Position numbers and translations under genes: made by a program. From a virus, in IMG/VR virus record IMGVR_UViG_3300037427_001410, positions 1 to 21,700 of that record: DNA of 21,700 bases. The stretch is one strand, 5' to 3'. This document shows positions 13,639-21,700 of this stretch, piece by piece. Positions within the stretch are counted from its first letter, which is position 1, and every line of letters starts with the position of its first letter. The notes beneath the pieces were generated by a model that searched no databases, was not told where the DNA came from, and worked only from the letters and a program-made list of their open reading frames with translations.

Positions 13639-14963
13639 TATGCCACAACTCCTTCTAACTTATCCATCTCATTCATCATACAATTATCATGTAGTTTGGC
13701 TACAGTGTCGATGTTGATGTTGTACTTCCCAAAGTCATATCTTACATTATCCTTGTGATTCTCGTATTTCATCAACTTGAACAGTTCATCTTTCCTATTC
13801 ACGTACCATTCTGCCTTCTTGTGGGATTTCTTCATTCGTAATAATTCAAGTAGAATCTCAGCATTAGCCTTCTTCAACTTCAGATGTGGTAAGCACTTTG
13901 TCAGAATCTCACCAACATCTGCCGCAGAGTAGAAGTTCAGTCTGTTCACTGGTCTGGTATCTTGAGGAGATTTCTGGTCTAGGTGTAGTCTACCACAACC
14001 TAGGGACTTCTTCATCTCTAGCATGAAAGCCTTACCACGATTGCCTGTTGCGATTAGACCGACTCTAGGGTTGTAATTCTTGTCCATCGTGATGTAGCCA
14101 TCCGAGTCTATGAAGGCCGCAGTGTATGCGTAGATGTCCTTCTTTATCTCATCATTGAATTTGTAGAAGGAACCATCAACGTTAGTTATCTCCTTACCTA
14201 TGGCAATCTTGGATATTATACTAGGGGAAGTCTTCTTGAAGAGTCTCTTAGGTAATCTCTCATGAATCTGCCTTGAGGAGATTCCGGGTTCTTCAACGAC
14301 ACATTTCAAGATATGGTCAGCAATAGTCTCCTTTTGGCTCTTTGATATTTTCATGTTCTTGATGCTATTCTTGAATTTTCTTTTGATACTAGTCATATCC
14401 TTAGACAACCTAGCATAATCTACTCCGAAGTCTACGTCTTGCCTGTCTAATTTAGTCTCCCAGAACTTGCATAGCAAGTCGATAGTATCTCTTCGCTGAC
14501 CCTCTGTTGAAATTAGTGATAGTTTAATCAAATCCGTTTCAGTACAATTCATCTCCTTAACAAGAGGCTTGTACTTAGAAACCCAGTATATGTCATCGAT
14601 AGAAGAATCTAGATGGTCTGCATATGCCTTGATTAGATTGTCAATGGAAAGTGTGATTGCCTTCTTCTCATCTCCCTTCAGGGTTCTCCTGAAATCTCTA
14701 AGGCTCTTTACCATGTCTGGTATGTCCTTGCCTTCAATCTCATATTTCTTGACGTTGGTAGTCAATTCCTTCTTGGCATCGGAAAGGGATATCTCAAAGG
14801 TCTTGGCGTAGTCCTTCTCTATTTGGGTATGGTCATTGGTGGGTTGAGCAACTAACCAACCTTGCTTGAGTTCATCAGTAAGTGCTTCCTGCTCATCTTG
14901 AAGTTCCTTTACTTGGTCAGCGACTTGGGCGGCTTGACGTAATTTATCTCCTTTTTCGCTCAT
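13638..14963 (-). CDS. LAGLIDADG homing endonuclease-like protein with winged helix and unknown N-terminal region
   Basis: 441 aa, ATG 14963 behind TAGGTGAG. The N-terminal ~200 residues are helical and of unknown function, opening with a coiled-coil stretch (VKELQDEQEALTDELKQ). Residues about 209-268 look like a winged helix (ETIADHILKCVVEEPGISSR, then QIHERL). A LAGLIDADG motif at 278-290 (AYTAAFIDSDGYI, with D286 and D288) begins a single endonuclease domain containing VGLIATGNRGKAFMLEMKKS and LKLKKANAEILLELL. It should cut or bind DNA at a specific site. It sits between terminase and portal and is not an intein, since both neighbours are intact. It is likely a mobile or co-opted endonuclease fused to another protein. 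Confidence 0.82.
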   Translation of the reverse strand: MSEKGDKLRQAAQVADQVKELQDEQEALTDELKQGWLVAQPTNDHTQIEKDYAKTFEISLSDAKKELTTNVKKYEIEGKDIPDMVKSLRDFRRTLKGDEKKAITLSIDNLIKAYADHLDSSIDDIYWVSKYKPLVKEMNCTETDLIKLSLISTEGQRRDTIDLLCKFWETKLDRQDVDFGVDYARLSKDMTSIKRKFKNSIKNMKISKSQKETIADHILKCVVEEPGISSRQIHERLPKRLFKKTSPSIISKIAIGKEITNVDGSFYKFNDEIKKDIYAYTAAFIDSDGYITMDKNYNPRVGLIATGNRGKAFMLEMKKSLGCGRLHLDQKSPQDTRPVNRLNFYSAADVGEILTKCLPHLKLKKANAEILLELLRMKKSHKKAEWYVNRKDELFKLMKYENHKDNVRYDFGKYNINIDTVAKLHDNCMMNEMDKLEGVVA

Positions 14964-14971
14964 TTTCTCAC

Positions 14972-16414
14972 CTAATAAAAGTTCATGCCAACTACTCCGT
15001 CGAGAGGATTGTTAATTGTTGTTGCGGGGTCATCGAAAATCTCCATATCATCTAATAACATGAAAACCTCCCCTTGGTGTTGCGATGCCGCGTTAGCCAG
15101 AGCGAGGCTCATTACCATGTCATCGTGCGCCCCCACACCTTCAAATCTACCAGCACTAGTTATTGAGAACATAGACAATTCCTCAATCAGCATGTTACTG
15201 ACCCTCTTACTCGCAGTGTCGCCATATGGGAAATTCATTTTCTGATTCTCAATGTTCATTTGCAATGCCAGAATGATTTCCTGTTTGTTCTTCCTAGTGG
15301 TATTGAAATCTCTCACATTCAAATCTGATACGCTTCTCAATTCCTGTGTGAATGCCTTGGCAAACGTGTTAGTCTCGTAGAGAATTTCTTCGGGTTGGAA
15401 TATCTGACCAATGAGTTTAATCTTCTCGATGTTCTCCCTGAACTCTACGTTCTTGGCTCTATCAACATGAACAATTGTCTTGTTCTTATTCTCATCTACT
15501 TCCAGCACAGTAATTACATTGTAGTCCCCATCCGTGGAGATAGCAGGGTCGACTCCCACATAGTATCTGTATCCCTTGTCTCGACGGTTTCCTAATTTCA
15601 AAACAAAGTCCTTGTTCTTACAAGCCTGAACGAAATCTGGATTGAACAATGCAGTACCAGTGGAGATTGGAACACATAGGTATTCTCTTGTAAACTTGAG
15701 AGAACCAATCTCGGCCTTTCTTTGCATGAGAGCATCATACGCCCAACGCTCAGGCCAGAGTGGTTCGTTGAGTGAATTGAGACAGGGGTACTTCTTCACT
15801 GAATATGCCTCGTTCTCTTCCAACTGTGCGAATATATCGGTGTAGGTAAACGGAGTTCCAATCATTCTTAGATTTGAGGTGTGGTGAAGTGTGGGTATCA
15901 TATCACCGAAGAACCAATCAGTGACCTTTTGAATTCCTGAAATGCTGAACTCCTTCAAAGGGTCGTCAATGATAATCTCCTGCGGGTGAAGACCACGAAT
16001 CTGAGAACCAACTGAACGCTCAAGTATTGCATTACCATTGGTCAGTTGTATGTTCCCAATAGCCCAACCCCTAGTGGGTTTGTATTTCTTCAATGCTGGA
16101 TGGTTGAAGTACCTGTCAATCTCTCGCATGTGAACCAGAGTCTGCTTTTGGTTCGATGAGATGTATAGCATCTGAAATGGAGGCTCTTGGAATACTAGGT
16201 TCCATACTACCCAACAATGCATGAAGACTGATTTACCGTGGTCCCTACTACAGATGATAACGGTCCTATCCGTGGTATGCATAGAATCCAACCACTCTTG
16301 CATGTATGCGGGAAACATCATACCGAGTACGTTCTTGAAGAAGTATGGGAACGATGTCTTTGACATCTCCATATCCATATCGGACATGAAATCCATGCCC
16401 TCTAGTTCTGTCAT
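14972..16414 (-). CDS. terL: large terminase subunit (packaging ATPase-nuclease)
   Basis: 480 aa from ATG 16414, which overlaps the previous stop as ATGA; an in-frame TTG at 16435 is less likely. Walker A is CSRDHGKS (residues 55-62), Walker B EIIIDD (146-151) and the coupling motif MIGTPFT (184-190). The C-terminal RNase H-like nuclease shows YVGVDPA (D289), YETN (E347) and the closing AHDDMVMSLALA (D431/D432). All acidic metal-binding positions are present, so the motor should be active. It translocates viral DNA into the procapsid through the portal and cuts the concatemer. No clear small terminase subunit is adjacent. Confidence 0.95.
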   Translation of the reverse strand: MTELEGMDFMSDMDMEMSKTSFPYFFKNVLGMMFPAYMQEWLDSMHTTDRTVIICSRDHGKSVFMHCWVVWNLVFQEPPFQMLYISSNQKQTLVHMREIDRYFNHPALKKYKPTRGWAIGNIQLTNGNAILERSVGSQIRGLHPQEIIIDDPLKEFSISGIQKVTDWFFGDMIPTLHHTSNLRMIGTPFTYTDIFAQLEENEAYSVKKYPCLNSLNEPLWPERWAYDALMQRKAEIGSLKFTREYLCVPISTGTALFNPDFVQACKNKDFVLKLGNRRDKGYRYYVGVDPAISTDGDYNVITVLEVDENKNKTIVHVDRAKNVEFRENIEKIKLIGQIFQPEEILYETNTFAKAFTQELRSVSDLNVRDFNTTRKNKQEIILALQMNIENQKMNFPYGDTASKRVSNMLIEELSMFSITSAGRFEGVGAHDDMVMSLALANAASQHQGEVFMLLDDMEIFDDPATTINNPLDGVVGMNFY

Positions 16415-16971
16415 ACCTTCAACCCCATGAACCAACTATCTGCATATCTGACTAACAACTTCCTGACTGCTTCTGAAGAACTTCCCTTTGCATGCAGACG
16501 CTCGATGGTATCAACAACATCTTCTGGTACATCCTCCTGACCGACAACAGTACCATCCTCATCGAATTGAACATCAGAGAAACCAGCACCATTGAAGATG
16601 GATTTTGATTTTTTATTTGCGAATATCACGAATGGCTTGTCACCATGCATGCTAACGACATGATTGGCAACTGCTTCGCCCGCTCCCCCAGTTTCTTCCT
16701 CCGGCAATCCAGTCTCAATACCGTAACTCGCTAACCCAGCACCGAGATACACGTTCTTCCATTCGCCCACCCCATGAACTGCGATTGGCTTGTTCGACTC
16801 CGTGTGATAGGCAACCCAATATTGAGGGTTCTTCATCTGTTCAAATGGTGAACCTACCAAGAGGTTGTATCTCTCTGGCCTTCTCTTGTAGTATATCCCA
16901 TGCTTGTCGAATATGTCATAGACATCTGCTTCGGAGTATGGTCCTCTGAAGTCATTGTCTGAGTATGCCAT
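16411..16971 (-). CDS. GNAT-like acetyltransferase-fold protein
   Basis: 186 aa, ATG 16971 behind GGTGAG. The arrangement of residues ~50-131 follows a GNAT fold: strands WVAYHT and KNVYLGAGLAS, a GAGEAVANHV turn-helix where acetyl-CoA pyrophosphate would bind (about 96-105), a strand PFVIFAN, and KSKSIFNGAGF, like the conserved 'N..A..LYE..GF' end. Possible activity is acyl transfer from acetyl-CoA to a protein or small molecule. The C-terminal ~45 residues are an extra helical tail. It overlaps the terminase start by four bases, so it is co-translated with it. The fold assignment is from pattern only. Confidence 0.55.
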   Translation of the reverse strand: MAYSDNDFRGPYSEADVYDIFDKHGIYYKRRPERYNLLVGSPFEQMKNPQYWVAYHTESNKPIAVHGVGEWKNVYLGAGLASYGIETGLPEEETGGAGEAVANHVVSMHGDKPFVIFANKKSKSIFNGAGFSDVQFDEDGTVVGQEDVPEDVVDTIERLHAKGSSSEAVRKLLVRYADSWFMGLKV

Positions 16972-16975
16972 TTAC

Positions 16976-19474
16976 TCACCGGAAATTGCCCTTCAAGAAA
17001 TAGACACTTTCTGGTGATACCCCATGCTTAGTCGCAATATCATCCATAGAGCCGAAGTCACTTACGATATTCTCGACTTCTATGGCTGAGACATCAAGGT
17101 TGTAATCTCTCTTCAGTACTGTCATTGCAGTGTTAACATGTTCAAAGTTGTCTAATTTGGAAGTGTTATAGTAAACTGGTTTGCCGAGCATTTTCCTAAT
17201 GGAGTCATGGGCCTGTAGCAAATCCAATTCCACATCGGATTTGATAACATTCATTGATGTCTGTGCGGCCTTCAACCTATCAATAGCAGTACCAAATGCT
17301 GAGATGCTCTCTGCGTCATCCAATGCTCTGTACGAGTCCTCTCTTCTTATTATGTGACTTATGACAGAACGAACTGGCCCCACATCTCCGCCTTCCCAAT
17401 CTTCTGCTGGCTCATCAAATATCACAACATCATCTAGTGAAACATCATTCAATTCCAATGTGGACTTGAAGTAGTCACCTAGTTCTTCCTTACCCTCTTC
17501 CCCTATGGTGGAATCAGGACTGACACTGAATACCTCTGGAATCAAGAAGGCATGTAATTGCTCTAGTTTGGTTTTGAAAGCATCTATGTTTGACTTGGCA
17601 TCAGGGGATGTAGCCTCCTCTAGTAACTCAGCGATTTCCTCAACTATGCTGATATCGATGAAAGCGGCATCTTGGAGTTCTTGATTTATGATGGAGAGAT
17701 ACGCATTCTCCGTAATGTCCGAGTTCTTGCTAGTTATGATTGCAAATAGTCTCTCTGTGTTTGAGTCAATATCAGTTCTGAAATCCAACTTGTCTGCGAA
17801 TGGGTAGTGGCTACTAGTGAGTGGTATGAAGAAGAACTCACTGATTTGCTTAACCAATTCATCAAACTTAGCCTTAGCACGACTTGGTATGTTACCGGGT
17901 ACACCTTCAAATGGAGCCAAGTTTGCTAACGCATCTCTAATTGACCCGGTTGGTTCCTCAACCATCACTACCTTAGCAACAGTATCTAAGAATTTGGCAA
18001 TGAGTTTCTTCCTCTGGTCTATCTCACCAGCATCATGTCGTGAGGCCAAGGATGATAGGACATCATTCATCGGAAGATACAAGTTTCCTTCTGGTGCATT
18101 ACTGGCAGTCTTAGACAATTCCTCCAAGTAATCTATTATTGTCTCATCGAAATCCAAATCATACAGGTATGTGATGCCCTTCTTGAACGCCCGCCTGAAT
18201 TCACTTATCTCATCTTCTAGCATTACTGGGTCATCAAACAAATCTACCTTCTCAACTATGTATTTGTATAGCGGGTCAACCTTGCTCAGTTGTTCCCTAG
18301 AATCTTCAACTGCCTCTTGCAATTCAGCAAACTCTGCCATCTCACTTTCCATTTCAGGATTTTCTTCAAAGCCAATTCCAGTTCTCTCAGCATCAGTCCT
18401 AATTTGCTGGTCAGTGCCTCTCCCTGAGAATCCTTGGTCGGTTTCTATATTTCTACGGTCTACTCTTTGAAGGTCTTCCAAATCATCCACTACCTTGTCA
18501 AGCGAACTAAAAACCCTGCTTATTTGCGATGGGAATCTAACTTCGGAGTCCTCTTTGTCAAATTCGTAGACATAGTTCAAATCCTTACCTGCATATTCCT
18601 TCAAGGAACTCAAGGAATCCATATCAAGAGCAATCACATCATCCAAGGCATCCTGAAAATCACCATACTTGTCATTGATGTCTTCCCAATACCGATATAC
18701 GTCCTTCCTATCTTCTGTGTATCTCAGATTCTTGTCACCAGAGATGGTTCCAGCAGAGAACGTGAACAGTTCTTTCTTATCACTCATCCCCGCAGTCTCA
18801 TCTAGTTTTCTCATAAATGGACGAACTGCTTGTTCATATTCTGAAGAAACTGTTTGCAGTAGAGGTAGGAGTTTTGCTTTGTTATCCTGAAACTTCTTAC
18901 CTTTACCCATAGCGAGAGTAATGTCATACTTCTCTGGAATTCCCTTACCTTCATTGAACATCCTACCTATTACTTCACTAGAAAGTACTCTCCCATTCAC
19001 CCGAAAATTATTCCTGATTTTAGTTGCAAGTTGAAGATACCCAGAACTCTTGGGTGTCTTCGCTTCACCAAACTCAACTAGAATCTGACTGAGCATCATA
19101 TTGGTGTCATCACCGAAAGACTCCTTGAATCCTTCAGGCATCCTCTCAACCATTTCCTCTGTTTTTTGGTCTTGAGTCTTAAGTTGTGAGATAGAGGGTT
19201 GAATCAATGTCTTACCATCCTTGTTCATCAAGATTGTATCCTCGCCTTCCTTGGGTGAGGAACTGTTCTTCTCTAGGTATGATTTCAGATAAGAGCCGTT
19301 CTGAGCAAACTCCGCAGTTAGCCTCGTCTTCCATTGGTTACTCTCTTCTCTACGTTGAACAGAATTCGTTACTCCACTTTCTTTCAAGAGTTTGTTAATC
19401 ATTCTCCGGCCATCTCTAGCACTTGAGACAAAGGCCTCAAAGACCTCTTGCTTTTGACTCTCATCTAGATTCAT
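16976..19474 (-). CDS. large acidic protein ending in a helix-turn-helix-like segment
   Basis: 832 aa, ATG 19474 with GGTGA 6 bases upstream. Mostly helical and acidic, with no membrane segment and no enzyme motif that I recognise. The last ~33 residues (about 800-832) contain DFGSMDDIATKHGVSPESVY, then FLKGNFR. This has the spacing of a helix-turn-helix (IA.K.GVS...V), as in many DNA-binding phage proteins. Located two genes before the large terminase, it could help packaging-site recognition or be an internal virion protein. The function is unresolved. Confidence 0.68.
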   Translation of the reverse strand: MNLDESQKQEVFEAFVSSARDGRRMINKLLKESGVTNSVQRREESNQWKTRLTAEFAQNGSYLKSYLEKNSSSPKEGEDTILMNKDGKTLIQPSISQLKTQDQKTEEMVERMPEGFKESFGDDTNMMLSQILVEFGEAKTPKSSGYLQLATKIRNNFRVNGRVLSSEVIGRMFNEGKGIPEKYDITLAMGKGKKFQDNKAKLLPLLQTVSSEYEQAVRPFMRKLDETAGMSDKKELFTFSAGTISGDKNLRYTEDRKDVYRYWEDINDKYGDFQDALDDVIALDMDSLSSLKEYAGKDLNYVYEFDKEDSEVRFPSQISRVFSSLDKVVDDLEDLQRVDRRNIETDQGFSGRGTDQQIRTDAERTGIGFEENPEMESEMAEFAELQEAVEDSREQLSKVDPLYKYIVEKVDLFDDPVMLEDEISEFRRAFKKGITYLYDLDFDETIIDYLEELSKTASNAPEGNLYLPMNDVLSSLASRHDAGEIDQRKKLIAKFLDTVAKVVMVEEPTGSIRDALANLAPFEGVPGNIPSRAKAKFDELVKQISEFFFIPLTSSHYPFADKLDFRTDIDSNTERLFAIITSKNSDITENAYLSIINQELQDAAFIDISIVEEIAELLEEATSPDAKSNIDAFKTKLEQLHAFLIPEVFSVSPDSTIGEEGKEELGDYFKSTLELNDVSLDDVVIFDEPAEDWEGGDVGPVRSVISHIIRREDSYRALDDAESISAFGTAIDRLKAAQTSMNVIKSDVELDLLQAHDSIRKMLGKPVYYNTSKLDNFEHVNTAMTVLKRDYNLDVSAIEVENIVSDFGSMDDIATKHGVSPESVYFLKGNFR

Positions 19475-19475
19475 A

Positions 19476-21353
19476 TCAGTTCACCAAGTTAGTACGGACA
19501 TAGCCTCTGAATGTCTTCATTTTAGGATTGTCCTTAACATTTTCGTCATCATCTGTTAGGTTAGCAATTTTTTCAATTGCACTACTAACATAGGAAAAGA
19601 ATAGTTCTCTTATCTTTGGGTAGTCCCGTTTTAGCACAATTTCCAAATTGTCTTCATCGGACTCTTCACCTGAATTAATATATTTTTTCGTCCTATCATA
19701 AATTGCCCCATCACCAGTACCATAGATTTCTTCTATACTAATCAACAATGACACAAGCCCCTCATAGGTGACTGTGTTTCCCACGGCTAACTTTTTTGCT
19801 TCTGGTCGCCAGAGTGTCTGGAACTGGTTCTTCGCTCCCTCCTTCCTTCCCACATCAAAAGATGTGAGAAGGGCATCTACTCCTTCTTCAACAGATTGTG
19901 AGAACAATTTCTTCATCCTATCCAACCTGCTCTGTAACTCTTCCTTGCTACCAGTGAGGTCTACGACGAAGAAGGATGATGATGGTTTTGATTCTGGTTT
20001 TCTTGGGTCATCTCTTGTCCTATCAGTCTCTCCGGCGTCAGTTGTTACCTTGCCTCTCTGAAATCCTACAAGGTCATCCTCAATATCATCAAGCAAATCA
20101 GAGGCTCCGGGTTTCAACTCATCCCCATCTAACAGATGTGAGAATCTCCGCCTCAAGTGCCAATCATTCACTTGGTTTCCCTTGACATCAGTTCCTTTCT
20201 CACCATCAGCCAACTCACTGTACTCCTGCTCGGTGAGGTAATACTGACCTGCTTCTATGATGGCATCTAGATGCTTAACGTCATCTGTCTTACCCTTCTT
20301 CACAAGTGCATTCCTGAAGGTCAACAACCTGTTTCTGACATTATCATCCCTACCACCATAGACTTGAGATTTTCTGTAGTCCTCAAGGACGGATGGAATA
20401 TCCTTTGCACCTACTTCGGCAACGTCAACAACATCCTCTGTCTCAGTTTCCCTATCTGCTTCCTGTAGTATGGACTGTATCCTACCCTCACCAACTGCCT
20501 TGGAGCCTCCCGAAATTGGGAAAGTGTCTATGTTGTCTGTCCTGATGAATGCCTGTAATGTCGCTGGTACTCTTGCCCTGCCAACCCCACCGAATAAACT
20601 AGTGAAGTCAGTCCCATCCATGTTATCCTTACGGCTTGGCGCAATGAACCTCTCAAACTTCTTCACCTTGAAGCCAGTCTCTAGATAGTTAATGACATCA
20701 TGTGGGGTCAATGGGTCTTTTGGAGTATAATCAGTCTTCTCTGCTTTAGCCTTCCTCGCAAACTCAGAGTCGACATTGGCAAGCAACTCTACAAGCCTCT
20801 CGTTGTTCTCAGATTGCTTGGCGGCGGCGTAGAACTCGTCATCGATTACCTGTCTCAATTGATTCTTGAATCTCTCAGTACCTTTCTCAAGCATAGGCAT
20901 GAGAGCAGAGTCATCTCCCGCTTTGAACTTCTCAATCGCACTGAGCAGGTTCGGTGAAATCTTGTCTCGCTTCTCTCCCTCTGGTCTTGCAATCTCAGAC
21001 ATCAACTCGTTGAAGAATCCCAATGCTGGTTGTCGGACGTTCTTGTAGTTCCTGTAGTTGAAACCCGGCTTGCCCTCATGTAGTTCATGGAAGTCCTCCT
21101 CGTCCATTTCCATTATGTCCTTGAGGCTATTCAGAAGTCTCCTAGTCTTTGAGCGGTCCTCCATGCTCAATAGGTGTTCCTTGAGATTCTCCTTGGTAGT
21201 GGGTTCTCTGAATTCCTTGAAGGATGCCGATGGAGAGACTCCCACTATCAAATCGAATACCTTAGCCCTTCGATTCTTAGCACCTTTCATTTTGATTGGC
21301 ATAGCCTTAAGCAGACTATCCGCTTTCAGAATAGTCTGCCAAGACATAATCAT
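19476..21353 (-). CDS. 625-aa protein with N-terminal M-x-W-x-x-I tag, function unknown
   Basis: ATG 21353 overlaps the upstream stop (ATGA); a second in-frame ATG at 21347 would begin exactly at MSWQTILKADSLLKAM, so that start is equally plausible. The body is helical and charged, with a serine/proline-rich hinge around residues 455-465 and a possible globular C-terminal part. No family or catalytic motif recognised. The N-terminal peptide nearly duplicates that of the 109-aa protein encoded 12 kb downstream in the operon. Likely an internal or head-associated virion protein. Confidence 0.7.
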   Translation of the reverse strand: MIMSWQTILKADSLLKAMPIKMKGAKNRRAKVFDLIVGVSPSASFKEFREPTTKENLKEHLLSMEDRSKTRRLLNSLKDIMEMDEEDFHELHEGKPGFNYRNYKNVRQPALGFFNELMSEIARPEGEKRDKISPNLLSAIEKFKAGDDSALMPMLEKGTERFKNQLRQVIDDEFYAAAKQSENNERLVELLANVDSEFARKAKAEKTDYTPKDPLTPHDVINYLETGFKVKKFERFIAPSRKDNMDGTDFTSLFGGVGRARVPATLQAFIRTDNIDTFPISGGSKAVGEGRIQSILQEADRETETEDVVDVAEVGAKDIPSVLEDYRKSQVYGGRDDNVRNRLLTFRNALVKKGKTDDVKHLDAIIEAGQYYLTEQEYSELADGEKGTDVKGNQVNDWHLRRRFSHLLDGDELKPGASDLLDDIEDDLVGFQRGKVTTDAGETDRTRDDPRKPESKPSSSFFVVDLTGSKEELQSRLDRMKKLFSQSVEEGVDALLTSFDVGRKEGAKNQFQTLWRPEAKKLAVGNTVTYEGLVSLLISIEEIYGTGDGAIYDRTKKYINSGEESDEDNLEIVLKRDYPKIRELFFSYVSSAIEKIANLTDDDENVKDNPKMKTFRGYVRTNLVN

Positions 21354-21700
21354 GCCTCTTTGTAAGAGGATTCACCACCTAGTGGTGCAGGTGGTTGGTT
21401 GCTCATTCTCCTAGTCCTATGAATGAACGACTGTTGACCGGGGGTTAACTCACTAGAGCCGCCCGCTTGTCTTTCTCTGAAAATTGCATACTCGGATTCT
21501 ATTTCTTCCTGTAGTTCTTTTTGTCTTTCCAATGCCGCTTGATAAACGTCATATGGAACATTGCCCTTTTCATTGACAGGGTACTCAACTTCCTTACCAT
21601 TAATATTCATAGTCCTCGTTCCTACAACCGGAGGTGGTTTCTGCATATCCTCATTCGTAGCGAACTCATCTGCTACTGCTGTCTCGTAATCTGATAATTT
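21350..21700 (-). CDS. partial hypothetical protein (5' end beyond window)
   Basis: The frame is open to base 21700, so the true start is probably outside; an internal ATG at 21646 would give 98 aa with a weak GAGG site. The visible 116 residues include a loop-rich start (QKPPPVVGTRTM), a helical charged middle (YQAALERQKELQEEIESEYA) and a low-complexity proline/glycine tail. It overlaps the 625-aa gene by four bases. Family not recognised. Confidence 0.6.
   Translation of the reverse strand, partial: KLSDYETAVADEFATNEDMQKPPPVVGTRTMNINGKEVEYPVNEKGNVPYDVYQAALERQKELQEEIESEYAIFRERQAGGSSELTPGQQSFIHRTRRMSNQPPAPLGGESSYKEA

Noticed and set aside
13638-14963. LAGLIDADG domain as an intein or intron in terminase or portal
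   Set aside because: Terminase and portal are each complete with their own starts and stops, and no splice-block residues (Cys/Ser start, HN end) are seen around the domain.
16415-16435. Seven-residue N-terminal extension of the terminase from TTG 16435
   Set aside because: The ATG at 16414 forms the usual ATGA overlap with the upstream stop, and conserved motifs start well after it.
1-21700. CRISPR arrays, tRNA or rRNA genes, insertion sequences
   Set aside because: No regularly spaced direct repeats, cloverleaf-like sequences, transposase genes or terminal inverted repeats were seen on either strand by eye.

Overview
The window looks like the head-morphogenesis and DNA-packaging region of a tailed (HK97-type) double-stranded DNA virus or provirus. 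All 23 genes called lie on the minus strand, so transcription runs from high to low coordinates. Coding is almost gapless, with junctions of the ATGA, TGATG and TAATG type. The recurring ribosome binding site is GGTGA or GGAGGTGA, the archaeal-style match to the 16S 3' end. Together with a large ATP-dependent DNA ligase and marine-virus-like proteins, this suggests a virus of uncultured archaea. A magrovirus-like virus of Marine Group II (Poseidoniales) is my best guess. The host is inference only: no host gene is present.

Layout in transcription order. (1) 21700-16411: a partial 5'-truncated ORF, two large unknown acidic proteins (625 and 832 aa, the latter ending in a helix-turn-helix-like segment) and a small GNAT-like protein. 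(2) 16414-11980: large terminase, a protein combining an unknown N-terminal region with a winged helix and a LAGLIDADG homing-endonuclease domain, then a portal protein carrying two zinc-ribbon-like cysteine clusters. (3) 11983-7837: a 44-aa coiled-coil ORF, a 75-aa protein, a very large charged coiled-coil protein (918 aa) and four small proteins. (4) 7819-5228: an 863-aa ATP-dependent DNA ligase with long extensions at both ends, unusual inside a structural operon. (5) A 12-bp inverted repeat and TATA-like box at 5207-5256, then prohead protease fused to an acidic scaffold (with its own internal start), the major capsid protein and a probable decoration protein. (6) After a strong 17-bp RNA hairpin: a SAP-domain protein, a beta-rich small protein, two small membrane proteins and, running off the left edge, an Arf/Ras-like small GTPase with all G motifs readable.

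How they fit together: terminase, portal, protease/scaffold and capsid protein form a complete head-assembly and packaging set. Five proteins spread across the window share a short terminal peptide of the form M-x-W-x-x-I (three at the N-terminus, two at the C-terminus, including the scaffold). This may be a common sorting tag into the procapsid. The two strongest candidates for something undescribed are this shared tag and the GTPase/membrane-protein cassette at the end of the capsid operon.
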